Below are positions 30,471 to 38,828 of a stretch of 64,000 bases of DNA, one piece after another (the first letter of the stretch is position 1; every line of letters begins with the position of its first letter). This DNA is from Streptococcus mitis (GTDB lineage Bacteria; Bacillota; Bacilli; Lactobacillales; Streptococcaceae), in assembly GCF_946190065.1 (NCBI RefSeq), contig NZ_CAMHZD010000002.1, positions 116,194 through 180,193 of the forward strand. The letters run 5' to 3'. Below the pieces are notes generated by a model. That model made no database searches and had not been told where the DNA came from. It saw only the letters and a list, made by a program, of their open reading frames with translations. Made by a program: the position numbers and the translations under genes.

Positions 30471-31137
30471 CCAAAATCTCCCTGATTTTTTTCATGTTAG
30501 CTAGAGAAATCTGACCTGGGGCACTGGCCTCATCTAGACTAGCAAAGGACCAGCTCGAACCTGTCACATCTGCAGTTATACGAGAGACCTTGCCCACCTT
30601 GCCCATAGAAATGGTCACATATTCCTGCTCAGGATTGAGGGTTTTAAAGCCTCGTGTATAGTTCATCAAGTCTAGCACATCCTGCTCCGTATGAGCCATC
30701 ACCGCAACCTTGACAAGTTTTGGATTTAAGCTCGTCAACTCTGACAAGATCTCCATCATATTTTCAGGTGTTTCTTGGAAATTGTGGTAACTCAAAACGA
30801 GATTTGGGAAGTCCAGCATTTCTTCAAAAACATCCTTGTAGCTATAGTACTCAAAATCAATATAATCTGGTTGATAGAGTTGCGCCACTTCCTTGATTAG
30901 ATGGATATATTCTTCTGGAGAAAGGTCAATTTCTCCCCCTTCAGAACGAGTTCGCAGAGTGAAAACCAACTCACGGCCTGCGAATTTTTCAAAAATAGCT
31001 GGAGCTACCTGCAAAATCGCTTCCTTAGGCAGATAGTCGGCACGCCATTCAATAATATCAGCATCTTGATACCTCGTGGCATCCAGAGCCTGGGCCTCCT
31101 CTAAACTTCTTGGCATTACTGAAACGATTAATTTCAT
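30460..31137 (-). CDS. aroD: 3-dehydroquinate dehydratase, type I
   Basis: A 225-residue class I (Schiff-base) enzyme. Visible are [17 protein letters not shown], the catalytic His in SYHNFQETP and the Schiff-base Lys in KLVKVAVMA. It dehydrates 3-dehydroquinate. Its start overlaps the stop of the upstream methyltransferase gene by four bases (ATGA), so both are read from the same leaderless-looking promoter. Confidence 0.95.
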   Translation of the reverse strand: MKLIVSVMPRSLEEAQALDATRYQDADIIEWRADYLPKEAILQVAPAIFEKFAGRELVFTLRTRSEGGEIDLSPEEYIHLIKEVAQLYQPDYIDFEYYSYKDVFEEMLDFPNLVLSYHNFQETPENMMEILSELTSLNPKLVKVAVMAHTEQDVLDLMNYTRGFKTLNPEQEYVTISMGKVGKVSRITADVTGSSWSFASLDEASAPGQISLANMKKIREILDEA

Positions 31138-32297
31138 TTACTAACCTTCATACTAATCACCTTGAGGTAATTACTACTTTCATCTTTTTTATTATAGGCA
31201 AAATCTGCTGGAAGACCGTATTTGTTTAAAATCTGGTAACTTCTTCCTGCAAAGCCTTTATCAATTTGTTCTGTAAATTTCTGACGGGAAACATTGGCAG
31301 CATTGGTACTAGCAACGATAATCCCTCCCGGATTTAAAATCTCAAGACTCTGGGAAATCAACTTGTGATAGTCCTTAGCCACAGAAAATGTTTGTTTTTT
31401 GTTCCGAGCAAAGCTAGGCGGATCTAGGACAATAACATCATAGGTTAAGCCTTTTCGTTTGGCATATTTGAAATACTCAAAAACATCCATGACTATAAAA
31501 CGATGGGCCTCTGTGCTGATTCCATTTGCCTGAAAATGCGCTTGAGACAATTCTCGTGAACGTTTGGCTAGGTCAACCGAAGTTGTCTGGCTTGCTCCTC
31601 CCATGGCCGCAGCTACTGAAAAGGCTGCTGTGTAGGAAAACATATTGAGCAAGGATTTACCCATAGCCAATCCATCCACTAAACTACCGCGAACTTCATG
31701 CTGGTCTAGGAAAATCCCTGTCATCAAGCCATCGTTCATAAAGACTTGATACATGACACCATTTTCCAAAACAGTGAAGAAGTCAGGTGCTTCTTGACCA
31801 TAAACATGGGCAGATTCATAGTCCAAACCCTTAAAACGGATCTTCTCATATATCCCTAAAACCTCAGGAAAAACCTGTCTAAAAGCTTCTGAGATAACCT
31901 TGCGAATCTGATATACATAAGAATTATACCAAGAAAAGACAGCATAGTCGCCATAAAGGTCCACTGTCAGACCGCCAAAGCCATCTCCCTCTTGGTTGAA
32001 GAGACGAAAGGCAGTTGTCAAATCATCTTGATAGTAGGCTTTCCTCTTTTCTTTAGCTTGTCTAAAGAGTGTTTCAAAGAAAGCTTGATTAAAGGTAATC
32101 TTATCTGTGCTAACAAACCAGCCCAAGCCCTTGTTTTGCTGAGAAAGGTAAGCAGTCCCAAGAAAGTTTCCACCTTGACTATGAACTTCTACTTCCTGAT
32201 CCTTAAGCTGAACATCTGCAAGATCGCTGGCTTCTAGTAAAACAAGCCCCTTTGCAAGCTTCTTTTCAACCCTTTTGCTGACTCTTATTCTATTCAT
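31134..32297 (-). CDS. Class I SAM-dependent rRNA methyltransferase, RlmI/YwbD-like (PUA domain)
   Basis: A 387-residue protein: an N-terminal PUA-like RNA-binding domain (about 1-75, [15 protein letters not shown]), a central domain, then a SAM-dependent Rossmann domain with [25 protein letters not shown] and [15 protein letters not shown]. Relatives methylate 23S rRNA cytosine (m5C1962 for RlmI). It heads the aromatic operon. The ATG lies 7 nt after the -10 box with no ribosome binding site, so the mRNA is probably leaderless. Function in rRNA methylation is family knowledge; exact position is unproven. Confidence 0.88.
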   Translation of the reverse strand: MNRIRVSKRVEKKLAKGLVLLEASDLADVQLKDQEVEVHSQGGNFLGTAYLSQQNKGLGWFVSTDKITFNQAFFETLFRQAKEKRKAYYQDDLTTAFRLFNQEGDGFGGLTVDLYGDYAVFSWYNSYVYQIRKVISEAFRQVFPEVLGIYEKIRFKGLDYESAHVYGQEAPDFFTVLENGVMYQVFMNDGLMTGIFLDQHEVRGSLVDGLAMGKSLLNMFSYTAAFSVAAAMGGASQTTSVDLAKRSRELSQAHFQANGISTEAHRFIVMDVFEYFKYAKRKGLTYDVIVLDPPSFARNKKQTFSVAKDYHKLISQSLEILNPGGIIVASTNAANVSRQKFTEQIDKGFAGRSYQILNKYGLPADFAYNKKDESSNYLKVISMKVSK

Positions 32298-32304
32298 GAC
32301 TACT

Positions 32305-32333
32305 ATTATATCAAATTTTTAGACAATTCTCAA
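32305..32333 (-). promoter_or_regulatory. Promoter of the aromatic operon, placing the transcript start at the ATG
   Basis: TTGAGA (32328-32333) and TATAAT (32305-32310) with a 17-bp spacer. Only 7 nt separate the -10 from ATG 32297, so transcription should begin at or within a base or two of the start codon. Confidence 0.82.
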
Positions 32334-32378
32334 AAAAAGAAACTACCCTTGCTTTTTTACTCTAGTTTTAAAAAATGG

Positions 32379-32384
32379 TATACT
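32379..32384 (+). promoter_or_regulatory. Extended -10 promoter of the LTA-synthase-like gene
   Basis: TGGTATACT on the plus strand with a weak TTTACT 17 bp upstream. It lies inside the longest open frame, which supports the GTG start at 32415. Confidence 0.65.
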
Positions 32385-32414
32385 AATACTAATAAAAACT
32401 TAGGAAGTAATTGT

Positions 32415-34565
32415 GTGAGAATCAATTTTAACAAAATCCAAAAAGCCATGGGTACCAGACTGGGTTTTGTCCTAACCCTCTTAATCCTCTATTGGCTCAA
32501 AACCTTATTAGCCTATACCGTTGACTTTAATTTAGATATTCAATTGGGCAAGCTGCAAGGAAATTACCTTGCCTTTATCGCCTTTTTCAACCCCCTTCCT
32601 TTGGGGCTCCTCCTGCTGGCTCTAGCCCTCTATGCTCGGTCAACCAAGATTTTTTATAGTATTAGTATAGTTATTTATAGCCTTTTATTCATTTGGCTCT
32701 ATTCCAATGTCTTTTACTATCGAGAATTTAGTGACTTTATCACGGCTAATACCATGAAGGTCGCCAGCAAGGTGTCTGTTGGTACTGCAGAACTAGAGTT
32801 ACTGCGTCCTTGGGATTTTCTCTATTTTATGGATTTCCCAGTGCTGGCTTTCCTTTTCTTTAAAAAATTCATCCAGTTGGATAGGAGACCTTTCAAATTC
32901 CGCTCGAGTGTTGCTATCACTGCTCTTTCAGCCCTCCTCTTTTCAGCTAATCTTTTTTTAGCAGAAATTGAACGTCCCGATCTCCTATCGCGAGGATTTT
33001 CTAATTATTATGTTGTTCGTGCCCTTAGTTTGCCAGCCTTTTTAGGTTATAGTGCCAACCAATTATACAGCGCCAACAAAGAACGTGCTAAGGCTTCTGA
33101 GACCGACCTTCAACCTATTACAGATTATATTCAAGAACATGATGCTAAGCCCAATCCAGACTATTTTGGCTTAGCCAAAGGGAAAAATGTGATTTATCTC
33201 CACTTGGAGAGTTTCCAGCAGTTCCTACTTGACTATAAACTCAACATAGATGGAACTGAGCACGAAGTCACTCCCTTCCTTAATTCCCTCTACCATTCGC
33301 AATCAACCCTAGCCTTTTCTAATATCTTTAACCAAGTCAAGGCTGGTAAAACTTCTGATGCAGAAACTATGTTGGAAACTGGTTTATTTGGACTTAACCA
33401 AGGTTCCTTTATGGTCAACTATGGAGGTACCAATACCCAGCAAGCTGCGCCTTTTATCCTATCAAAAAACGGCTATCAATCAAGTGCTGTCTTTCACGGT
33501 AATATCGGTACCTTCTGGAACAGAAATACAACCTACAAACAATGGGGTTACCAGTACTTCTTTGATGCTTCCTATTTTACTAAGCAAGACAGTAGCAATT
33601 CTTTCCAATATGGTTTGAATGATAAAATCATGATGAAAGATTCTATCCAATATCTGGAACACTTGCAGCAGCCTTTTTATGCCAAGTATATCACGGTGTC
33701 CAATCACTATCCCTATGCTAGCAATCTGACAGGCAACGAGCTTGGTTTCCCCTTGGCCAATACTAAAGATGAAACAATCAATGGCTACTTTCAAACGGCT
33801 AACTATCTGGATAGTGCTATTAAGGCCTTCTTTGACTATCTCAAAGAAAGTGGCCTCTATGAAAAATCCATTATCGTCATCTACGGAGACCATTATGGCA
33901 TTTCCAATTCCCGCAATCCTGACCTGGCACCTTTGATTGGAAAGACTTCTGAGAACTGGTCGAATTACGACAATGCCATGTTGCAACGAGTACCTTTTAT
34001 GGTGGTCATGCCTGGCTATGAAAAGGGGCAAATCATCAATACCTACGGTGGACAAATCGATATCTTACCGACTCTCGAACACCTCCTTGGTATTGAGTTC
34101 AATTCCTTCCTTCAAGTCGGACAAGATCTACTATCACCAGATCATCAAGAAATCGTTGCCTTTCGGACTGCCAATTCCTTCGTCACACCAAAATACACCA
34201 GTTATGACGGACGAACCTACTATACTGAAAGTGGTCTTGAAATCAGCAATCTTGATGAACAAGCTCAAACTGAACTAGAACTCGTTCGGCAGGCAGCCAG
34301 CCAACAGCTAAAAATCAGCGACCAGATTCAAACTGGCGATTTGATACGTTTCTATCAAAAAGATCATCTTGGAACAGTTGATACAGAAAGTATTTCTTAC
34401 CTCAATTCATTACCAATTCTGCAAAAGATTGAGCAGGAAAAAGGTAGTCAGTCAACTAGCCTCTTTAGCCAACGACAAGGTAAAACCAGTACTGACCTTT
34501 TCAAAGCGCCAAGTTACCAAGAACTCCACCCCGAGTCTTCAGAAACCGAATCAAAATCACAATAA
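32415..34565 (+). CDS. LTA synthase family protein (polyglycerolphosphate/phosphoglycerol transferase-like)
   Basis: A 716-residue protein with five N-terminal membrane helices (within about 1-210) and an extracellular sulfatase-like domain. Metal and catalytic positions are visible: Glu in YLHLESFQ, the nucleophile Thr313 in AGKTSDAE, NHYPY and IYGDHYG. LtaS-type enzymes transfer glycerol-phosphate from phosphatidylglycerol. Mitis-group teichoic acids are not classic poly-glycerolphosphate, so the true product is uncertain. The GTG at 32415 has AGGAAG seven bases upstream; the ATG at 32349 precedes the -10 box and is rejected. The tail after about residue 640 is low-complexity. Confidence 0.85.
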   Translation: MRINFNKIQKAMGTRLGFVLTLLILYWLKTLLAYTVDFNLDIQLGKLQGNYLAFIAFFNPLPLGLLLLALALYARSTKIFYSISIVIYSLLFIWLYSNVFYYREFSDFITANTMKVASKVSVGTAELELLRPWDFLYFMDFPVLAFLFFKKFIQLDRRPFKFRSSVAITALSALLFSANLFLAEIERPDLLSRGFSNYYVVRALSLPAFLGYSANQLYSANKERAKASETDLQPITDYIQEHDAKPNPDYFGLAKGKNVIYLHLESFQQFLLDYKLNIDGTEHEVTPFLNSLYHSQSTLAFSNIFNQVKAGKTSDAETMLETGLFGLNQGSFMVNYGGTNTQQAAPFILSKNGYQSSAVFHGNIGTFWNRNTTYKQWGYQYFFDASYFTKQDSSNSFQYGLNDKIMMKDSIQYLEHLQQPFYAKYITVSNHYPYASNLTGNELGFPLANTKDETINGYFQTANYLDSAIKAFFDYLKESGLYEKSIIVIYGDHYGISNSRNPDLAPLIGKTSENWSNYDNAMLQRVPFMVVMPGYEKGQIINTYGGQIDILPTLEHLLGIEFNSFLQVGQDLLSPDHQEIVAFRTANSFVTPKYTSYDGRTYYTESGLEISNLDEQAQTELELVRQAASQQLKISDQIQTGDLIRFYQKDHLGTVDTESISYLNSLPILQKIEQEKGSQSTSLFSQRQGKTSTDLFKAPSYQELHPESSETESKSQ

Positions 34566-34566
34566 A

Positions 34567-34600
34567 AGAAATGCTCTTCCGTCTTGGAGGAGCATTTCTT
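34567..34600. terminator. Terminator between LTA-synthase-like gene and ABC permease (convergent)
   Basis: Stem AGAAATGCTCTTCC with GGAGGAGCATTTCT (10 bp plus TCC/GGA), followed on the plus strand by TTTTTAT. It lies two bases after the plus-strand stop and may also serve the minus-strand permease gene that ends at 34635. Confidence 0.88.
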
Positions 34601-34634
34601 TTTATAAAATTTATCAAGCAAGCGACCAACTACC

Positions 34635-36269
34635 TCATCTTTTTTCTATCTCTACCAATATCCGTGATAGGTAGTAATGATAGCTAAAAATAACAAGACC
34701 AAGTAGAAGGATAAGAGCTCCTACTCCCAAGCTGATAGCAAGGATAGTAGAGAGAGACTGAACCAAGAATATGCTCACAAGAGATGAAATCGACAAGATA
34801 ACACAATAAATTAAGAGTAAAACAATTTTGACTATACCATTTGAACGGTTCACCAGGTCCGTAATGTTACTCCAATTGGTTGACAAATTTTTCACGTCCT
34901 TAAGGTAATGGTGGCAAGAAAGGATGACACTGGCAAGGATCCAGACTACAAGAAGGTAAATCATCGAAAGGATGGGCAAGCCTAGATATAGAGAAAGGCC
35001 AAGTAAAGTCAGAACTGGTAAAAAAGACTGGACAACAAATATAATCCAAAATTTCACTTTCACATAACGAGCAAAGTCAAAGGGTAAACTCTTAAGAAAA
35101 TCAACATTTTCCCTCTCCAAGGACAAGGCAATTGAATGCAGGCTGGTGATATTGTTATTGACAACTGCTATAAAGAGAGCTATAAAAAACAAGGGTAACC
35201 AGTATGGAGGATGAATGTCTGGAACTATCTGAGAATCTCGGATTTTGGAAATCAGACCAATCATCATGAGATAAGGAAGGAAAGCACTTGTAAAAAGCAC
35301 TGTAACCACGCCAGTTCCCTGTCCCAAGAGGGAGAGGTTGTAGCGCAAAACCATGCGGAAAAATCCCTTTTTAGTAGTTGAAATTCTCTCCTTACTGCGA
35401 CGTTCTTTTTTGACCTTCTCCTCACTATTAAGCAGAATCACGTCATAAAAATGAGGAAGAACCTTCTTTTTGGTCAGGTAAAGCAAGAAGACAGTTAGAG
35501 TTATCCAAGCGAGCAAACCCACTAAGGCTTCTGTCGAAAAAGGCTCCACTGCTATTTTGTAAAAGAGATGAATAGGATAAAGAAGAGGTGGAATGTCTCT
35601 AACTCTGTCAACAATACTTCCAGAAGTCGACTGTAGAAAGAGGACAAATATTAAAGGTATGAGAACTCCTATCCCAATCATCACATTCGCAAAAATAGAC
35701 TGATACTTTCTGAAGACCGTAGTCTGAGCCAAGAAATGTACTGCCACTACCATCACTAAAGTAACAGAGACAAATAATAAGGCCAAGGACAGCAGCATCA
35801 AAGGCAAGCCCAGCCAAAGAGAAGGAGCTAGCCTAATGTAAAGGGCTAGAAAATAAGCTAGGATTGATACAATTCCAGTTAGAGCTGGCAAGAGAACAGA
35901 CAGTCCTTTAGCAATTATAATCTCTGATTCTTTAAAAGCATAGGGCCTATAAGATGCCAAGTCCTTACTCTCATAAAAGACATTGTAAAATGCAGTGAAA
36001 GAAGTTGAAAAGGCAAGCACTAGAAAAATAGCAACCATGAAACTAAAATGAACAGGACTTTCCTCAAAAGGAAAACGAAAGGCTATATTACTAAAAAAGA
36101 TAAGTAATAAAAGACTGGAAAAAATGTAAGAACTTAGGACTCTAGCGGAAACATTTACTTTTTTCCCAGGATTCTTAGCCTGCTTCTTTCGTAGGTTAGC
36201 CAGATTAGCTTCCTTAGATGAATAGAGGATATTGATATCAACTAATTTTTTAATGACCTTGAGACGCAT
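34635..36269 (-). CDS. ABC-2-type transporter permease
   Basis: A 544-residue membrane protein with about 12 hydrophobic segments and no ATPase motifs. It has no strong family signature in view but resembles the large Firmicute ABC-2 permeases that pair with a single ATPase (EcsB-like in length). It starts at 36269 with GAGGAGGTTTCAG before ATG, inside the end of the ATPase gene (20-bp overlap), so the two proteins should be made together. Substrate unknown; export is likely because no binding protein is nearby. Confidence 0.78.
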   Translation of the reverse strand: MRLKVIKKLVDINILYSSKEANLANLRKKQAKNPGKKVNVSARVLSSYIFSSLLLLIFFSNIAFRFPFEESPVHFSFMVAIFLVLAFSTSFTAFYNVFYESKDLASYRPYAFKESEIIIAKGLSVLLPALTGIVSILAYFLALYIRLAPSLWLGLPLMLLSLALLFVSVTLVMVVAVHFLAQTTVFRKYQSIFANVMIGIGVLIPLIFVLFLQSTSGSIVDRVRDIPPLLYPIHLFYKIAVEPFSTEALVGLLAWITLTVFLLYLTKKKVLPHFYDVILLNSEEKVKKERRSKERISTTKKGFFRMVLRYNLSLLGQGTGVVTVLFTSAFLPYLMMIGLISKIRDSQIVPDIHPPYWLPLFFIALFIAVVNNNITSLHSIALSLERENVDFLKSLPFDFARYVKVKFWIIFVVQSFLPVLTLLGLSLYLGLPILSMIYLLVVWILASVILSCHHYLKDVKNLSTNWSNITDLVNRSNGIVKIVLLLIYCVILSISSLVSIFLVQSLSTILAISLGVGALILLLGLVIFSYHYYLSRILVEIEKR

Positions 36270-36999
36270 CTGAAACCTCCTCTTTTCTACCAGCAAGGCT
36301 AAGGTAGATACTTTCCAAAGACTGGTCTGGGTGGTCTTTTCTCAAGCCCTCTACACTACCACAATAAATCAAATGCCCCTTTTTCAAAATGGCAATCCGA
36401 TCACAGACTTGCTCTGCCACCTCTAGGACATGGGTTGAAAACAAGACCGTCTTGCCTTTTTGTGCATGTTCCTTCATCATTTGCTTCAAATCAAAGGCAG
36501 CCTGGGGATCCAAACCAGTCAAGGGTTCGTCCAAGACCCAAATATCAGGATCAGACAAGAGTGCCCCGATGACAAAGACTTTCTGACGCATTCCGTGAGA
36601 AAGGGTTTCAATAACCTGATAGCGATTTTCAGCAAAGTCAAAAACACTCAATAGCCTAGCTAGACTAGCCTCCAAGTCAGAGCTAGTCAGATCATAGGAT
36701 GAAGCAATCAATTCCCAAAATTCATTGGCTGTTAAGCGTAAAAATAAGTCAGGCGAGTCTGCAACGTAACCAATCTTTCGTTTAATAGCCAAGCGATTTT
36801 CCGATAAATCTAAACCATCTACCAAGATACGACCACTGCTGGGCGAAATGATACTGACTAGAGACTTTATGGTGGTCGATTTTCCAGCACCATTATGGCC
36901 AATCAGACCCATAATCTCTCCATTTTCAATCTGCAGATTGAGATTGCTCAAAGCCTCTTTATCACCATACAACTTACTAACATTTTGAAATTCAATCAT
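36250..36999 (-). CDS. ABC transporter ATP-binding protein (ABC-2 exporter)
   Basis: A 249-residue ATPase with Walker A GHNGAGKST, signature LSHGMRQK (LSHGM, the variant common in drug/antibiotic exporters), Walker B IWVLDEPLTGLDP and switch His in FSTHVLE. It matches the YxlF/EcsA-type ATPases of ABC-2 systems. Start at 36999 has AGGAGTCATCCC before ATG; a longer frame to 37065 covers the promoter. A TATAAT at 37034-37039 on the minus strand is the probable -10. Confidence 0.9.
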   Translation of the reverse strand: MIEFQNVSKLYGDKEALSNLNLQIENGEIMGLIGHNGAGKSTTIKSLVSIISPSSGRILVDGLDLSENRLAIKRKIGYVADSPDLFLRLTANEFWELIASSYDLTSSDLEASLARLLSVFDFAENRYQVIETLSHGMRQKVFVIGALLSDPDIWVLDEPLTGLDPQAAFDLKQMMKEHAQKGKTVLFSTHVLEVAEQVCDRIAILKKGHLIYCGSVEGLRKDHPDQSLESIYLSLAGRKEEVSDASQGH

Positions 37000-37033
37000 G
37001 GGATGACTCCTATCTTTATCTATATTACATACT

Positions 37034-37039
37034 ATTATA
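37034..37039 (-). promoter_or_regulatory. -10 box of the ABC-2 exporter genes
   Basis: TATAAT on the minus strand, 35 bp before ATG 36999. The best -35 (TTGATT) is 20 bp upstream, longer than usual. Confidence 0.5.
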
Positions 37040-37106
37040 CTAGCACTTTGATACAAAAAAATCAATACTTTATTTTAAGTAGTTAAAATAGTTTCCTTCT
37101 ATCTTA

Positions 37107-37120
37107 TGCAAACGTTGGCG
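37107..37120 (+). promoter_or_regulatory. Probable CcpA site (cre) overlapping the amylase promoter
   Basis: TGCAAACGTTGGCG matches the cre pattern TGnnAnCGnTnnCA at every fixed position except the last. It covers the likely -35 (TTGGCG, 37115-37120); TAGAAT (37139-37144) is the candidate -10 with an 18-bp spacer. This fits glucose repression of an alpha-glucan enzyme. Confidence 0.6.
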
Positions 37121-37177
37121 CTAACCAATACTTTATGATAGAATAAAGAACAAGATTGACAAGTAAGAGGAAACATC

Positions 37178-38632
37178 ATGCAAAATCAAACACTCATGCA
37201 ATACTTTGAATGGTATCTGCCCCACGACGGTCAGCACTGGACGCGTCTGGCTGAAGATGCTCCACACCTAGCTGATCTCGGTATCAGTCATGTCTGGATG
37301 CCACCAGCTTTCAAGGCTACCAATGAAAAAGATGTCGGCTATGGGGTCTATGACTTATTCGACTTAGGAGAGTTTAATCAAAAAGGAACTGTCCGCACCA
37401 AGTATGGTTTTAAAGAAGACTATCTTCAAGCCATTCAAGCTCTAAAAGCACAGGGAATTCAACCTATGGCCGATGTAGTTCTCAACCACAAGGCTGCTGC
37501 TGATCACATGGAAGCCTTTCAGGTTATTGAAGTGGATCCTGTAGACCGTACAGTTGAACTTGGGGAACCCTTCACCATCAATGGCTGGACTAGCTTTACC
37601 TTCGATGGTCGCCAAGATACCTACAATGACTTCCACTGGCACTGGTACCACTTCACAGGTACAGACTACGATGCAAAACGCCGTAAGTCTGGGATTTATC
37701 TGATTCAAGGGGACAACAAGGGTTGGGCAAATGAGGAATTGGTCGATAATGAAAACGGTAACTATGACTACCTCATGTATGCCGACCTAGACTTTAAGCA
37801 TCCTGAAGTCATCCAAAATATCTATGACTGGGCTGACTGGTTCATGGAGACGACTGGTATTGCTGGTTTCCGTTTGGATGCCGTTAAGCACATTGACTCT
37901 TTCTTCATGAGCAATTTTATCCGCGATATGAAGGAAAAATACGGTGAGGATTTCTATGTTTTTGGTGAATTTTGGAATCCAGACAAGGAAGCCAATCTGG
38001 ACTATCTTGAAAAAACGGAAGAACGCTTTGACCTTGTCGATGTTCGTCTCCACCAGAATCTCTTTGAAGCTAGTCAAGCTGGCGCAAACTATGACCTTCG
38101 TGGTATTTTCACAGATAGCTTGGTTGAACTCAAGCCTGATAAGGCTGTAACCTTTGTCGACAACCACGATACCCAACGAGGACAAGCTCTTGAGTCTACC
38201 GTTGAAGAATGGTTCAAACCAGCAGCCTATGCCCTCATTCTATTACGCCAAGACGGCCTTCCATGTGTCTTTTACGGAGACTACTATGGAATTTCAGGGC
38301 AGTATGCTCAACAAGATTTCAAAGAAGTCCTTGACCGCCTCCTAACCATCCGAAAAGATTTGGCCTATGGAGAACAAAATGACTACTTTGATGATCCTAA
38401 CTGCATCGGTTGGGTACGTTCAGGTGCTGAAAATCAATCTCCAATCGCAGTCTTGATTTCAAATGACCAAGAAAACAGCAAGTCAATGTTTGTCGGCCAA
38501 GAATGGGCTAACCAAACCTTTGTAGATTTACTTGAAAAACACCAAGGTCAAGTTACAATTGATGAGGAAGGTTATGGACAATTCCCAGTCTCAGCTGCTT
38601 CGGTAAGTGTCTGGGCAGCCAATACAATCTAA
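37178..38632 (+). CDS. Cytoplasmic alpha-amylase (GH13)
   Basis: A 484-residue glycoside hydrolase without signal peptide. The four GH13 regions are present: DVVLNHK, GFRLDAVKH (nucleophile Asp), VFGEFWNP (acid/base Glu) and FVDNHDTQ (third Asp). The extra MQYFEWYLPHDGQHW start is typical of the GH13_5 intracellular enzymes. It should cleave internal alpha-1,4-glucans such as imported maltodextrins or glycogen. A monocistronic plus-strand gene with AAGAGGAAACATC before ATG, a cre-like site in its promoter and a strong terminator. Confidence 0.95.
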   Translation: MQNQTLMQYFEWYLPHDGQHWTRLAEDAPHLADLGISHVWMPPAFKATNEKDVGYGVYDLFDLGEFNQKGTVRTKYGFKEDYLQAIQALKAQGIQPMADVVLNHKAAADHMEAFQVIEVDPVDRTVELGEPFTINGWTSFTFDGRQDTYNDFHWHWYHFTGTDYDAKRRKSGIYLIQGDNKGWANEELVDNENGNYDYLMYADLDFKHPEVIQNIYDWADWFMETTGIAGFRLDAVKHIDSFFMSNFIRDMKEKYGEDFYVFGEFWNPDKEANLDYLEKTEERFDLVDVRLHQNLFEASQAGANYDLRGIFTDSLVELKPDKAVTFVDNHDTQRGQALESTVEEWFKPAAYALILLRQDGLPCVFYGDYYGISGQYAQQDFKEVLDRLLTIRKDLAYGEQNDYFDDPNCIGWVRSGAENQSPIAVLISNDQENSKSMFVGQEWANQTFVDLLEKHQGQVTIDEEGYGQFPVSAASVSVWAANTI

Positions 38633-38647
38633 TTGCCAATGATTATT

Positions 38648-38677
38648 AAGCCAGATCCAATCGGATTGGGCTTTTTT
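38648..38677 (+). terminator. Terminator after the alpha-amylase gene
   Basis: Hairpin AAGCC-AG-ATCC with GGAT-TG-GGCTT followed by TTTTT, 16 bp after the stop. Confidence 0.88.
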
Positions 38678-38716
38678 CTATTCACAAAAAAGACCTACCC
38701 AAATGGATAGATCTTT

Positions 38717-38821
38717 ATACTCAATGAAAATCAAAGAGCAAACTAGGAAGCTAGCCGCAGGCTGTACTTGAGTACGGCAAGGTGAAGCTGACATTGTTTG
38801 AATTTGATTTTCGAAGAGTAT
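38717..38821. repeat. BOX element, short form (boxA-boxC)
   Basis: A 105-bp element in the opposite orientation to the other two. It begins with the inverted boxC (ATACTCAATGAAAATCAAAG, then GGAAGCTAGCCGCAGG) and ends with inverted boxA (TACGGCAAGGTGAAGC ... TTCGAAGAGTAT). The boxB module is missing. It ends seven bases before the alaS stop codon. Confidence 0.93.
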
Positions 38822-38828
38822 TACTTGA

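Noticed and set aside
32349-32414. ATG at 32349 as the start of the LTA-synthase-like gene
   Set aside because: The extended -10 box lies downstream of it, and a GTG at 32415 has a proper ribosome binding site.
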